From assembly GCF_034006335.1 (NCBI RefSeq), contig NZ_JAWDIQ010000001.1: a stretch of DNA of 64,000 nucleotides. The stretch is one strand, 5' to 3'. Below the pieces are notes generated by a model, which was not told the DNA's origin, ran no database searches, and saw nothing but the letters and a program-made list of their open reading frames with translations. Below, piece by piece: positions 29,292 through 38,422 of the stretch (the stretch's first letter is position 1; every line of letters begins with the position of its first letter). Source of the DNA: Paracerasibacillus soli (GTDB lineage: Bacteria > Bacillota > Bacilli > Bacillales > Amphibacillaceae). Both the position numbers and the translations under genes were made by a program.

Positions 29292-31823
29292 ATGAAAAAA
29301 ATAAATATTTTTTCTAAAAAAACAATGTTTATGATGAGCGTCATCCTTTTGCTCATCATAAGCACTGTTTCCTACACAATGTCAACACTGGCCGATGCAC
29401 ATGAACAGGTGAAACAAGATATTACTGATTTTTCACGTGGAGCGTATGACATTCTGATACGTCCACCCGATGCAAGAACAGAAATTGAAAAACAATTAAA
29501 CCTTATTGAGGAGAACTATCTTGGAATTGGAGATGGCGGGATTACCATTGAAGAATGGCAGGTCATCAAAAACAATCCCCAAGTGGAATTCGCTGCACCC
29601 GTTGCCTCAATCGGGCTATTTACTGCAAGAGAACGGACCTGGATGATTGAAAAAGATAAACAACACCCGAAATATTTTGAAGTAGTAAACTATACAAGTG
29701 ACGGGGTAAATACCTATGAAAATAAAGATGACATTTATTTATATGACTTCGGGATAGATAATTTGGATTTATCGGTATTTCCTTCATCCCTAAGTGTAGA
29801 TAGAGATTATCTTGGTTATGAAGCAGATATAGCCACATTTGTGTTTCCCACTTCCTATCATCAAGTGGTGGCAGTTGATCCAACGGAAGAAGAAAAACTT
29901 ACCGGTTATAATCTTGATAAGCTAACAAAAAAAGTTATGGATCCTATGGCATATAAAGGGGGACAGTATTCCATCCCAATTATGGGCTTAAAGGATATTC
30001 AAGTACCGGTTTCATTTCAATTAACAATCGATGATTTAGGAGATATTAGTGAAGAAGAACTCATGACCTGGGAGGACAAATTAATTGGAGGTAGTGCACA
30101 CAGAACACTTTATGAGAATCCGTCAAGCTATTACAAGTTTTTGGAACAGTATATTAGTAAAAAAAGACTACATCAAGAAAAGGTGCTTGAACTCGTACCT
30201 GATGACGGACTCTCCCCGTTTGAGGAAAACCTTCTCTATATAGATGAAAATATGAAACTTTCCTCACAAGGAGATATGTTATCTGAAGAGCCTGGTCTTT
30301 TAGGAGGAGGCCACAAAATTCATGGTCAACGGATTGGGTATCGTCTATCCCCTGTTGTTTACGATTGGAAGGATGGCAACCTCTCGGTAAAACAAACTGG
30401 AATCGATGAACAATTTCAAGCTCCTACATATCGTAACATTGATATGGTAGAGTTTTATAAATTGGATGAATACAATAACGCCACAAATGACGATGATTTT
30501 GTTGGGTTTATAGAAAACGGCAAATTTTCCATAAAGGAAAACGCAGAATCATTAGCCTCCGCCCCCCTTGGTATTTACGGGCGGGAAATGCCACACTTGG
30601 CCTCAAATCCAACTGTGAAATTACATCCTTCTGCTGTTCCGGGCAGTTTTATTACAACACCTGCACACGGATTAATATCTATAGATTATGCGGAGAAGAT
30701 AAAGGGCGAGGCGCCGATTGATGCCATTCGCATTAAGGTTGCAGGCATTACAGGCTATGACAAAGAGGCGGCATCCCTCATTCGAAAGCTAGCCAAAGAA
30801 TGGGAAGATGAGGGTTTTACCGTAGATATTGTTGCGGGTGCTTCGGTACAAGATATCACAGTGGATGTGGAAGGGGTCGGTAAGATTGTCCAGCCGTTCA
30901 CTACATTAGGAGCTGCCGATACTGTGCTGTCCAGTTGGAATATGCTGCAAGTGGCGATAACGATACTTTATGGATTGGTTGCTTTAACATTTATCGGCTT
31001 TACATTTTTCAATTTACTTGCGGATAGACAAAAGGATGAAAAACTGCTCGCTCGATTAGGTTGGTCTGAAAAACTAATCCGTCAGATCCGTTATAAAGAG
31101 GGTTTGCTCATGATTGCACCCCCAATCATTCTTGTAACTGTGGGATTTGCCATTTTCGGAATTTGGACAGGCCAGTGGCTACCATTAACCTTAACCGCAG
31201 TTATTAGTAGTATCTGTATTTTGTTGTTTTTCTTAGCTGATAGATTGCAAAACAAACAACAGAAAATAGTCAAAAGACAACGGAAATCCATGACATTCCA
31301 GAATATTTGGTTCTATCGTTTTTATTTGCTTGCTTCCTGTATCCAGCTATTGTTAACAACAATTCTAACGTGCTTCCTGCCATTTTTTCTATTACAACAT
31401 CTGGAAACCACGACAAAAACAAAGCTTGGAACGTACGTTCACGGGGAAATCGAAGGGATGTTTATTTTCATTATCGTATTATTATATATGTTAAGCTTAA
31501 CGACAGTCTACCAATCACTTAGTAGATTGTGGAAAAAACGGGCGTCCGAAATTCAATTATTTCTTTATCTTGGCTGGGAAGCAAAAGCCATAAGAACTTA
31601 TTTTTTACGAGAAATCCTTTTTTGGGCGGGAGTAGCTGCAATTTTTGGTTGGATTGTCAGTCTTTTGTTCACGACCATGATGGTCCCAATTACAGCCCAA
31701 ACTATCATTTACGGAATAGTGGGATGGATACTTATTTTAGTTATTATGCTCAGTGGTTCCATTTATTCACTACACAGGGCTCAAGTAAAAGGAGGCAAAT
31801 CCATTGCAAATAGTGCTTCATAA
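29292..31823 (+). CDS. Large FtsX-type ABC permease, 843 residues
   Basis: An N-terminal helix (about 10-33), a very large extracellular domain (about 35-545) with no obvious known motif, then two FtsX-like blocks of membrane helices (about 548-650 and 670-835). The cytosolic loops ADRQKDEKLLARLGWSEKLIRQIRYKEG and ASEIQLFLYLGWEAKAIRTYFLRE are the paired FtsX signatures. The start ATG at 29292 is close to the secreted-peptide stop and the end overlaps the ATPase by 20 bases. It resembles permeases of MacB/BceB-like systems for peptide export or resistance. Confidence 0.8.
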   Translation: MKKINIFSKKTMFMMSVILLLIISTVSYTMSTLADAHEQVKQDITDFSRGAYDILIRPPDARTEIEKQLNLIEENYLGIGDGGITIEEWQVIKNNPQVEFAAPVASIGLFTARERTWMIEKDKQHPKYFEVVNYTSDGVNTYENKDDIYLYDFGIDNLDLSVFPSSLSVDRDYLGYEADIATFVFPTSYHQVVAVDPTEEEKLTGYNLDKLTKKVMDPMAYKGGQYSIPIMGLKDIQVPVSFQLTIDDLGDISEEELMTWEDKLIGGSAHRTLYENPSSYYKFLEQYISKKRLHQEKVLELVPDDGLSPFEENLLYIDENMKLSSQGDMLSEEPGLLGGGHKIHGQRIGYRLSPVVYDWKDGNLSVKQTGIDEQFQAPTYRNIDMVEFYKLDEYNNATNDDDFVGFIENGKFSIKENAESLASAPLGIYGREMPHLASNPTVKLHPSAVPGSFITTPAHGLISIDYAEKIKGEAPIDAIRIKVAGITGYDKEAASLIRKLAKEWEDEGFTVDIVAGASVQDITVDVEGVGKIVQPFTTLGAADTVLSSWNMLQVAITILYGLVALTFIGFTFFNLLADRQKDEKLLARLGWSEKLIRQIRYKEGLLMIAPPIILVTVGFAIFGIWTGQWLPLTLTAVISSICILLFFLADRLQNKQQKIVKRQRKSMTFQNIWFYRFYLLASCIQLLLTTILTCFLPFFLLQHLETTTKTKLGTYVHGEIEGMFIFIIVLLYMLSLTTVYQSLSRLWKKRASEIQLFLYLGWEAKAIRTYFLREILFWAGVAAIFGWIVSLLFTTMMVPITAQTIIYGIVGWILILVIMLSGSIYSLHRAQVKGGKSIANSAS

Positions 31824-32484
31824 CGTGAACAAAACCTATCAAACGAGTACCGAATCACTTCATGTATTAAAGGAAATTAATGTAACCATTGAATCAGGTA
31901 GCTGGCTTACCATAACAGGTCCTTCTGGTTCCGGAAAAACAACATTCATGCGCCTGCTGTCAGGAATTGAACAGGCTGATAATGGAGAAGTAAAAGTTGG
32001 CCAACTCGATGCCACGATAGCAGCCGAAAAAGAGCGGCGCCGTTTTCGAAGGAATCATGTAGGCTATGTCTTTCAGGACTTTCAGTTGTTTAATCAATTT
32101 GACGTATTGACGAATGTAATGATACCACTACTGCCATATGAACCTAGGAAAGTAGTAGAAGAAAAGGCAGTTCAACTGTTAGATATGGTTGGATTACTTC
32201 CAAGAAAAAACCATATGCCACTACAAATTTCCGGTGGTGAAAAGCAACGTACAGCAATTGCTAGAGCATTGATGAACGATCCCCAACTGATATTGTGCGA
32301 TGAACCAACAGGAAATCTGGATTTAGAAAATCGTAACAAGATTATGGAAATTCTTCGGGAAGTCCATAAAAAGGGGGTAACCATCATACTTGTAACCCAT
32401 GATCCCGAACTTGCGGATTATGGTGATTTAAAGTTTGAGATGAGGGATGGTCATCTATTCAATAAAACAGAACAAAATGTTTAG
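31804..32484 (+). CDS. ABC transporter ATPase, MacB/LolD type
   Basis: 226 residues with Walker A GPSGSGKTTFMRLL, Q-loop FQDFQLF, signature ISGGEKQRTAIARAL and Walker B LILCDEPTGNLDLEN. It starts at TTG 31804, preceded by GGAGG, overlapping the permease. This places it with the permease as a two-part exporter behind a secreted protein gene. It is followed by a terminator at 32669. Confidence 0.93.
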   Translation: MQIVLHNVNKTYQTSTESLHVLKEINVTIESGSWLTITGPSGSGKTTFMRLLSGIEQADNGEVKVGQLDATIAAEKERRRFRRNHVGYVFQDFQLFNQFDVLTNVMIPLLPYEPRKVVEEKAVQLLDMVGLLPRKNHMPLQISGGEKQRTAIARALMNDPQLILCDEPTGNLDLENRNKIMEILREVHKKGVTIILVTHDPELADYGDLKFEMRDGHLFNKTEQNV

Positions 32485-32668
32485 GACTGTTACCTAGAAG
32501 TGACACTATATTATATGAAGGGTAGATTACAGATTACAGACCAAGAAAAAATCAGTAGGAATTTTTACTAACGTCTTCAGTTTTTGGGGAATAAGTGCTA
32601 ATAAAAATGAAAACAGCAATCTAATTGGCATACATTCCTACAACAAATTAGTAATTCAAATCACTAGC

Positions 32669-32712
32669 AAAACACTCAGTTTTGGGATAACCACCTTGAA
32701 CTGGGTGTTTTT
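32669..32712 (+). terminator. Terminator after the secreted-peptide ABC operon
   Basis: AAACACTCAGTT pairs with AACTGGGTGTTT and is followed by TTTTGCC, 185 bases after the ATPase stop. Confidence 0.8.
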
Positions 32713-32992
32713 GCCTTTTAGTAAAGCTATTCCTGCCAACACTGGTCTGTTCTAAATATGCTATTCATTTCTGCAAAGAATAATTTACTGGACAAGCTCT
32801 CTGCTGCTATGTTGTGTTCAGATGCTTTTCTTTCAAACGCAGTTATTATGACTGCTAAAGCTACACTATCAGAGAACCAAGAATGAAATTTAGGGAAAAC
32901 AGTGTATTTTAAACTGTAATCGTTCACCATCTATGAAGCTCAGCCTCACCATAACGGGAATCACTTTTTAGTTCTTACATGGTAGTTGAACA

Positions 32993-33015
32993 GTGTATAG
33001 TGAGTATATATAATA
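32993..33015 (+). promoter_or_regulatory. Candidate GntR operator upstream of the Pmt-like locus
   Basis: GTGTATAGTGAGTATATA lies about 125 bases before the GntR gene. A related dyad (GTATATACTGTATATATAC) occurs at 34599-34617 before the second ATPase. YtrA-like repressors bind GTATA/TATAC dyads, so both may be autoregulatory sites. Inferred from position and pattern only. Confidence 0.35.
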
Positions 33016-33139
33016 TAAATAGAAAAGTCCCTTAAGGATATATATTAGGTTGAGTGCGGGATAAGTGTTATTTTACTTAAATAACAGAGATTTTCATGAC
33101 ATGAAAAATAGATACACACACTGATAAGGAGGTATCTAC

Positions 33140-33509
33140 ATGCAAATTATAATATCAAACAGTTCAAAGGAACCTATATATGAGCAGATTTTCAAACAAA
33201 TACAAACTAAAATATTTTCAGGTGAGTTAAAAGAAGGAACAGCTCTGCCTTCTATAAGACAATTGGCCAGGGATTTAAGAATTAGTGTTATCACTACAAA
33301 ACGGGCATATGAAGAATTGGAAAAGGCGGGGTTCATATACTTAATTGCAGGGAAAGGTTCATTTGTAGCAGAGCAAAATCAGAAGTTTTTAGAGAAAAAA
33401 ACTACGAGTGATTGAGGAACAATTAGCTGCGGTTATCTTCACCAGTAAGGAAATCGGACTATCCTATGAAGAACTACAAGATTTATTAAAGTTGCTGTAT
33501 GAGGAGTGA
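33140..33509 (+). CDS. GntR-family regulator, YtrA/PmtR type (frameshift)
   Basis: A small regulator of about 122 residues with a GntR winged helix (SSKEPIYEQIFKQIQTKIFSGELKEGTALPSIRQLARDLRISVITTKRAYEELEKAGFIYLIAGKGSFVA) and a short C-terminal helix instead of a large ligand domain, which is typical of the YtrA subgroup. One extra A in a run of seven at 33395-33401 breaks the frame; the repaired tail ELQDLLKLLYEE ends at 33509. It is the first gene of a cluster of two ATPases and one permease, and probably represses it. Confidence 0.85.
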
Positions 33510-33514
33510 GAAGG

Positions 33515-34408
33515 ATGGAAAATGTAATTGAGTTACAAGGCGTTTCTAAGAAGTTTCAGACATTTTCTATAGATAATATAGATTTACAAATAAAAAAAGG
33601 GTACACAACTGGATTTATTGGTGCAAACGGTTCTGGAAAGTCAACTATAATTAAATTAATAATGAATCTTTTACAACCTGATAGAGGAAATGTAAAAGTA
33701 TTTGGAATGAACCACGCTAATCATGAAAAAGAAATTAAAAGCCGAATCGGTTTTGTTTATGACAGCAATATATATTATGAATCCTTGAACTTGAGGGATA
33801 TTAGTAAAATTGTGGCCCCAGCTTATAAACAGTGGGATAACAAGCAATTTAATAAGTATATTGATCAATTTGAGCTACCCCTAAATAAATCTATTAAAAG
33901 TTTTTCTAAGGGAATGCAAATGAAGGCATCTATAGCTATTGCCTTATCTCATAATCCCGAATTAATTATTATGGATGAACCAACAGCAGGATTAGATCCA
34001 ACGTTTCGAAGAGAATTACTAGATATTTTTCAAGACGTTATGATAAATGAGGGAAAAAGCATATTTTTTTCAACGCATACTACAAGCGACTTGGAACGTT
34101 TTGCAGATTATATTGTGCTAGTTAATAAAGGGGAAATACTTCTCCATCAAAGTTTGGAGGAATTGCGGGAACAATATGTCTTAGTAAAAGGGAGCGCGGA
34201 TTTACTTGATCGAGATACGGAATCACACTTCATAAACATAGAACGTTCCCATGATACCTTTCAAGCCCTTTCAAAAAATGTAGAAGAAGTTCAAAAAGTA
34301 TTTAATAATCATGTTGTGATAGAAAAGGCTTCTTTAGATGAAATTATGTTTTTCATGAAATCTGCACACAGGAATGAGTTAAATAATTCAAACTACAAAT
34401 ATAGCTGA
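33515..34408 (+). CDS. ABC transporter ATPase, Pmt/Ytr type (first)
   Basis: 297 residues. Walker A GANGSGKSTIIKLIMNLL, signature SFSKGMQMKASIAIAL, Walker B LIIMDEPTAGLDP, plus a C-terminal extension of about 80 residues. ATG 33515 is five bases after the GntR stop. It resembles PmtA of the staphylococcal peptide exporter Pmt and YtrB. No permease gene follows it, although the Pmt order would place one here. Confidence 0.85.
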   Translation: MENVIELQGVSKKFQTFSIDNIDLQIKKGYTTGFIGANGSGKSTIIKLIMNLLQPDRGNVKVFGMNHANHEKEIKSRIGFVYDSNIYYESLNLRDISKIVAPAYKQWDNKQFNKYIDQFELPLNKSIKSFSKGMQMKASIAIALSHNPELIIMDEPTAGLDPTFRRELLDIFQDVMINEGKSIFFSTHTTSDLERFADYIVLVNKGEILLHQSLEELREQYVLVKGSADLLDRDTESHFINIERSHDTFQALSKNVEEVQKVFNNHVVIEKASLDEIMFFMKSAHRNELNNSNYKYS

Positions 34409-34750
34409 CCTCATACATATATTTTTCTTTATCAACTGATTCTCAGATAATCTAGTTACAAGTGTTTTGGCCTTTACATAAGAAAATGCAACTGTAGAAA
34501 ATATGAAAATAGATTTTAAGACTTTAATAAAATATTAAAGTCTTTTTTGTTAAAAACTAAAAAAGTCAGAATTTAATGTTGTGTATACCGTTCATAGAGT
34601 ATATACTGTATATATACGGGTTGCGTTTCCCAATTAAGGATATGTTAGGGGTTGGATTTCTGCTTACAGAACATTAAAGGTTAAATTTTATCAACTTCGT
34701 CAAAACATAACTTTAAGAGGTGTATATTAATTTGGAATTTATAATAAGGA
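34409..34750. other. Region between the two Pmt-like ATPases
   Basis: Holds a terminator (AAGACTTTAATA pairing with TATTAAAGTCTT, then TTTT; 34518-34547) and the dyad GTATATACTGTATATATAC at 34599-34617. No permease remnant is recognisable. It looks like a separate promoter for the downstream pair. Confidence 0.5.
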
Positions 34751-35625
34751 GTGAGAGAAATAAAAAACATAGTAGATTTTAAAAATGTAAGCAAATATTT
34801 TAAAGACTTTTCTTTAGAGAGTATTGATTTACAAGTAAAACAAGGACAAATAACAGGTTTTGTAGGGGCGAATGGGCAGGAAAGTCAACCACCATGAAGT
34901 TAATAATGAATCTTTTGCAACCGGATTCAGGTGAAATAAAGGTATTTGGAACAGATTACGCTAAGCATGAAAAGGAAATCAAGGAACGTATAGGGTTTGT
35001 CTATGATAGTAATGTCTATTACGAAGGCCTAAATCTAAAAGATATTCGTAAAATCATTAGTCCAGCCTATAAAAACTGGAGTGACAATCAATTTTATAAT
35101 TATATCAAGAAGTTTGAACTTCCTTTGAATAAAGCAATTAAAACCTTTTCTAAAGGAATGCTAATGAAAACTTCTTTAGCACTGGCTCTATCTCATGAAG
35201 CTGAATTTATTATGATGGATGAACCGACAGCTGGTTTGGACCCTGTTTTCCGCAGAGAACTGTTGGATATTTTAAAAGAAATAATGGCAGATGGAAGGCG
35301 AACTATCCTCTTTTCTACCCATATAACCAGTGACTTAGAGCGAATTGCAGACAATATTGCTTTCATTCATAAAGGTAACATTCTCTTCAATGAGTCGATA
35401 AGTGATATTGATAAGCATTATGCCTTAGTAAAAGGAAATGCCGATCTACTTCATCACGACATTAAAAAGGATTTTATAAGTATTGAACGTTCCTCAACTG
35501 AATTTCAAGCAATAACAAATAATGCTGAAGAAGTAAGAAGATTATTAAAAGGTCAAGTAATTATGGAAAAAGCCTCCTTAGAGGATATTATGTTTTATAT
35601 GAAAGGAGCCAGTCAATATGTTTAA
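34751..35625 (+). CDS. ABC transporter ATPase, Pmt/Ytr type (second, frameshift)
   Basis: A paralogue of 33515-34408. One G is missing near 34875 in the Walker A (GANG then GKSTTMKLIMNLL); repair gives about 291 residues. The signature is TFSKGMLMKTSLALAL and Walker B FIMMDEPTAGLDP. The start is unclear: a GTG at 34751 sits directly on the ribosome site, while the position equivalent to the first copy's ATG reads ATA (34760). The ATPase end overlaps the permease start by eight bases. Confidence 0.82.
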
Positions 35626-36228
35626 CTTGATAAAAAAGATTTCATAATACAAAAGGCACAAATAATACTTTTTATTCCGTTTATTATATTCTTTGCAATT
35701 TTTGGCGATCATATGAGTCCAGCTTTTATTTTTTTGTTGGCGGGCGCCTATATACCTTTGAATGGATATATTTATGATGAACAGGTAGAATCCAATATCC
35801 TACTTAATTCTTTGCCATATACGAGAAAAGAGATTGTTTCGGCAAAATACATCAGTGCCATTGCATACATGATTTTATCAATAGGTGTAGCTAGTGTCAT
35901 TTTATATATATTTAATTTTGGCTTTATGATAAGGGATATAACTATCGCTATGGGACTATTCTTTGTATTTTCCGCATTTGCTTTTCCTTTATTTTATATA
36001 TTAAAACCTGGTTATATAGGTGCAGCTGTTTTGGTCGGAATGATAATTTCAGCAGTTGTTCTGCCACCCCTTTTCCGATTCATAACAGAACACTTTGTTG
36101 CTATTACGGATTTTCTTACAAGCTTATCTATAACAACTATTTACCTTAGCGGAGCAGCAATTGCTATTATCCTTTATCTAACTTCCTGGATGTTCAGCCA
36201 ATTTATTTATCAGCGGAAGGTGTTTTAA
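35618..36228 (+). CDS. ABC-2 type membrane permease (frameshift)
   Basis: About 203 residues with five to six hydrophobic segments; starts MFNLIKKDFIIQKAQIILFIPFIIFF, the pattern of the small ABC-2 permeases (PF13346 type) found in Pmt/Ytr-type loci. An A run of six at 35632-35637 should be seven. It overlaps the preceding ATPase by eight bases. Only one such permease is present for two ATPases. The likely role is export of amphipathic or toxic peptides, inferred from the gene set. Confidence 0.8.
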
Positions 36229-36540
36229 ATTTTACACAATAACTCATTCTTGCATTTAATAAATATACCCGCAAGAAGTATTTTCATGTAATTGATGGAA
36301 TAACTTTTCTTATTATCTGTTAAACCAAAAACAATGTCCATATGGACGTGCAAAGTCAATATCATCATGTAGTTAATGGAGCTTTATTAGCTGAACAAGG
36401 CCTTAATGGAGTGACGTAATTTTATGATTGAGAATGTGGCTTTCGGTGCTGAAGCCACATTCACAAAGGAGCGTTAGATATCATAAAAGAAGACAAAAGT
36501 CTGATGTTCTATGCTCAGCAACAGTAAAAAGACCTTAAAC
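36229..36540. other. Intergenic region with a hairpin
   Basis: No gene. A 10-12 bp hairpin (GAATGTGGCTTT then GAAGCCACATTC, 36432-36462) has no T run. The start of the IS200-like element follows. Confidence 0.45.
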
Positions 36541-37170
36541 GACCACCTGCTAAAGCAGGTGGATTTGGACATGAAATGTGACGACTAAAGTCGTTCCTCA
36601 GGCTAAAGCCCTATTTAAAGACCTTATGCTCAAACATACTCAAAATTTGACTAAACTCAATCCTCTATTCTAAATGTGTCGTTCTTTTTTTCACTAAATT
36701 GGTTTGCGATATAATTTCCAATCGTTTCTTCATCCACATTTCCAACTGTTGCACAGAAATAACCTCTTGCCCATAAGTGCTGACCCCAATATTTCTTTTC
36801 AATTCAGGGAATTGATCTTGTAGAAGTCTTGATGATTTACCTTTTAGGTATCGCAAAATTTTACTTGGGGCAAGGCTAGGTGGACACGATATCAACAAAT
36901 GAATATGATTTTTTCCGACACTTCTTCCTTGCGAGATTTTAATACCTCTTGCTTCACAGCCTTGCCTGATTAATTCTCGGGTTCTCATTGCAATCTTGGC
37001 CACGCAATACCTTATATCTATATTTGGTTACCCAAATTATATGTTACTTGATATCAAATACCGTATGGCTATTCTTCTTATATCCGTCCATACTTGTCAC
37101 CTCATATCTTAAGTATGCACATCAAAAGATAAGGCTAAAAGCGGATACCGTCTAAAGACGGTGGAGTTGG
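36541..37170 (-). mobile_element. Degenerate IS200-like insertion sequence
   Basis: Contains a tnpA relic (36657-37091) flanked by end hairpins: CCACCTGCTAAAGCAGGTGG (36543-36562) plus smaller ones at 36581 and 36601 on one side, and ACCGTCTAAAGACGGT (37147-37162) on the other. Such subterminal hairpins are the recognition sites of HUH transposases of the IS200/IS605 family. The loops CTAAAG are alike at both ends. Confidence 0.75.
36657..37091 (-). pseudogene. IS200 transposase TnpA (HUH, Y1), decayed
   Basis: Read with repairs, the protein is about 145 residues: MDGYKKNSHTVFDIK, then HIIWVTKYRYKVLRG, then EARGIKISQGRSVGKNHIHLLISCPPSLAPSK with the HUH motif, YLKGKSSRLLQDQFPELK, then YWGQHLWARGYFCATVG and the Tyr-bearing NYIANQ. 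A TAA interrupts codon 16, and frameshifts occur near 37015 and 36800. With an in-frame stop and two frameshifts it is probably dead. Confidence 0.85.
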
Positions 37171-37367
37171 ACTATGCATTTGGCAATTAAAATTCAGATG
37201 TTCCGACCAACTGGCCAACTTCCTTCACAACTATTTAAATGATAGTAGAAGATATACTTCTCAATTTTTACTGTCTTTACTATTTACTAGTGTTTCAATT
37301 GATTTTTTATTTATAACTGTTACACTATATAGAAACATATGTTTCTAATTAAATTTACTAGTTCGAG

Positions 37368-37783
37368 GTGAATAATTTGAAAGATTGGGAAGCTGCCTAT
37401 CTTGCTGGGATAATAGATGGTGAAGGTAGTATAACCCTAACTAGACTGCATAAAAACGAATACCGTAGACCTTGTATCTCCATATCATCTAATGATATGG
37501 AGATGCTACAATACATTCAAAAATTAGCTGGGGAAATATTTATACTAAGAAAAATTACAATCCACGCAAACATAAAGACTCCTTTACACTTTATTTCAAA
37601 AAAAAGCAGGAAGTATTTAAAATCTTACAGGAGACACACACCTATTTAAGAATTAACAAAAAAAGAAAACGCTCGAAATGGATACTGCAAAATTATGACG
37701 CTGTTACACCTCGTAACGGTAAATACACCAGGGAAACCCTGAACCAAAAGTTACTCTTTGAAAAGAAATTTTTCGAGTTATAA
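37368..37783 (+). CDS. Single-motif LAGLIDADG homing endonuclease (frameshift)
   Basis: About 138 residues after repair. The motif AAYLAGIIDGEGSI (LAGLIDADG type, with the catalytic acidic residue) lies near residue 10, and one motif means it would act as a homodimer. A run of eight A at 37598-37605 should be nine; the frame then continues KILQETHTYLRINKKRKR and YDAVTPRNGKYTRETLNQK to 37783. A TTG at 37377 spaced six bases after GAGGTG is an alternative start. It points toward the 3' end of the interrupted tmRNA gene, on the opposite strand and outside the intron. Confidence 0.82.
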
Positions 37784-37839
37784 ATTTTAATCTTAACAAC
37801 AAAATTAGCTTCATAATCATCTACAATACTTATAAACAC

Positions 37840-37870
37840 AAAAAAACCACCAACATATGTATTGGTGGAG
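37840..37870 (-). terminator. Terminator of ssrA
   Basis: On the minus strand CCACCAATACATATGTTGGTGG followed by TTTTTTTG; the stem uses the CCA end of the tmRNA. Confidence 0.8.
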
Positions 37871-37879
37871 ACGGCGGGA

Positions 37880-38164
37880 CGTGCTTTTCCATGCTTTCGA
37901 CATGGCACTGACTATATCTTGAACCTAACTTTTGATTAGGTCCTCTGGCGTCTTATGCAAAATATATATTTATCTTATAAAAGACAGCATTTCGCATCCT
38001 AGTACTACCTTGTAAAAGGTAGCCTATAAGTCGATACACGGCTGTTGGATTACTCCACACACCGCTCGGTATTGCCCTATTACCTTACAATTATGGCAAC
38101 TTAGGTTTCACCGATAAAGCCAGATTATCACTTTTGTGTTACCACAAAAGGCGACTATTTACTA
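37880..38164 (-). ncRNA. Group I self-splicing intron in the ssrA T-loop
   Basis: Evidence is structural. The 5' exon ends CGAT and pairs with GTCG 12 bases into the intron, giving a P1 with a U.G wobble at the splice site. The S-type core AAGATATAGTC is at 37920-37910 and its ATAGTC pairs with GACTTAT at 38032-38026 with one bulge (P7). Nested pairings TCGGT/ACCGA and TTGCC/GGCAA fit P4-P5, CTTTTGTG/CACAAAAG fits P2, and CTACCTT/AAGGTAG fits P8. A final GTGC/GCAC helix precedes the last G. The intron has no reading frame. Confidence 0.9.
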
Positions 38165-38386
38165 ATCGAACCCGCGTCCAGAGATATCGCCACTATGGCA
38201 TCTACACGCTTAGTTGGTATATTATCATTCACTGTCTTTTCAGCCTACCAACAGGCTTCCAAGCAGCTAGTCTGATTAGTTTCAACCAACATCCTCAGAC
38301 GGCGAATGATGGTATAGCCCGCTTCATTTGAGACCCTTCAATCTGCCACACGGGCGATAGCAGGAAGGATCAGCTAAAGACTACTA

Positions 38387-38422
38387 TTAAGCAGCTAAAG
38401 CTAAGTTATTGTTTGTTTTGCC
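38387..38422 (-). other. tmRNA proteolysis tag reading frame
   Basis: Resume codon GGC (38420-38422) encodes G-K-T-N-N-N-L-A-L-A-A then TAA. With the Ala carried on the tRNA domain the tag is AGKTNNNLALAA, shorter than the AGKTNSFNQNVALAA of Bacillus subtilis but with the usual LAA-type degradation end. Confidence 0.9.

Larger units (their letters stand above)
32485..33139. other. Intergenic region with terminator and possible operator
   Basis: The terminator at 32669-32712 ends the preceding operon. A short minus-strand frame (32727-32930, about 67 residues) shows no family signs and is not called. The right end carries the operator-like dyad at 32993-33015 and the promoter of the GntR gene. 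Confidence 0.45.

Noticed and set aside
32727..32930. Minus-strand frame of about 67 codons
   Set aside because: No ribosome site or family signal; placed in a terminator/promoter gap.
37880..38164. Homing endonuclease inside the group I intron
   Set aside because: The intron is only 285 nt and has no open frame; the LAGLIDADG gene lies outside the tmRNA gene.
38134..38331. Plus-strand frame across the tmRNA
   Set aside because: It is antisense to tmRNA and intron sequence that is clearly structural RNA.
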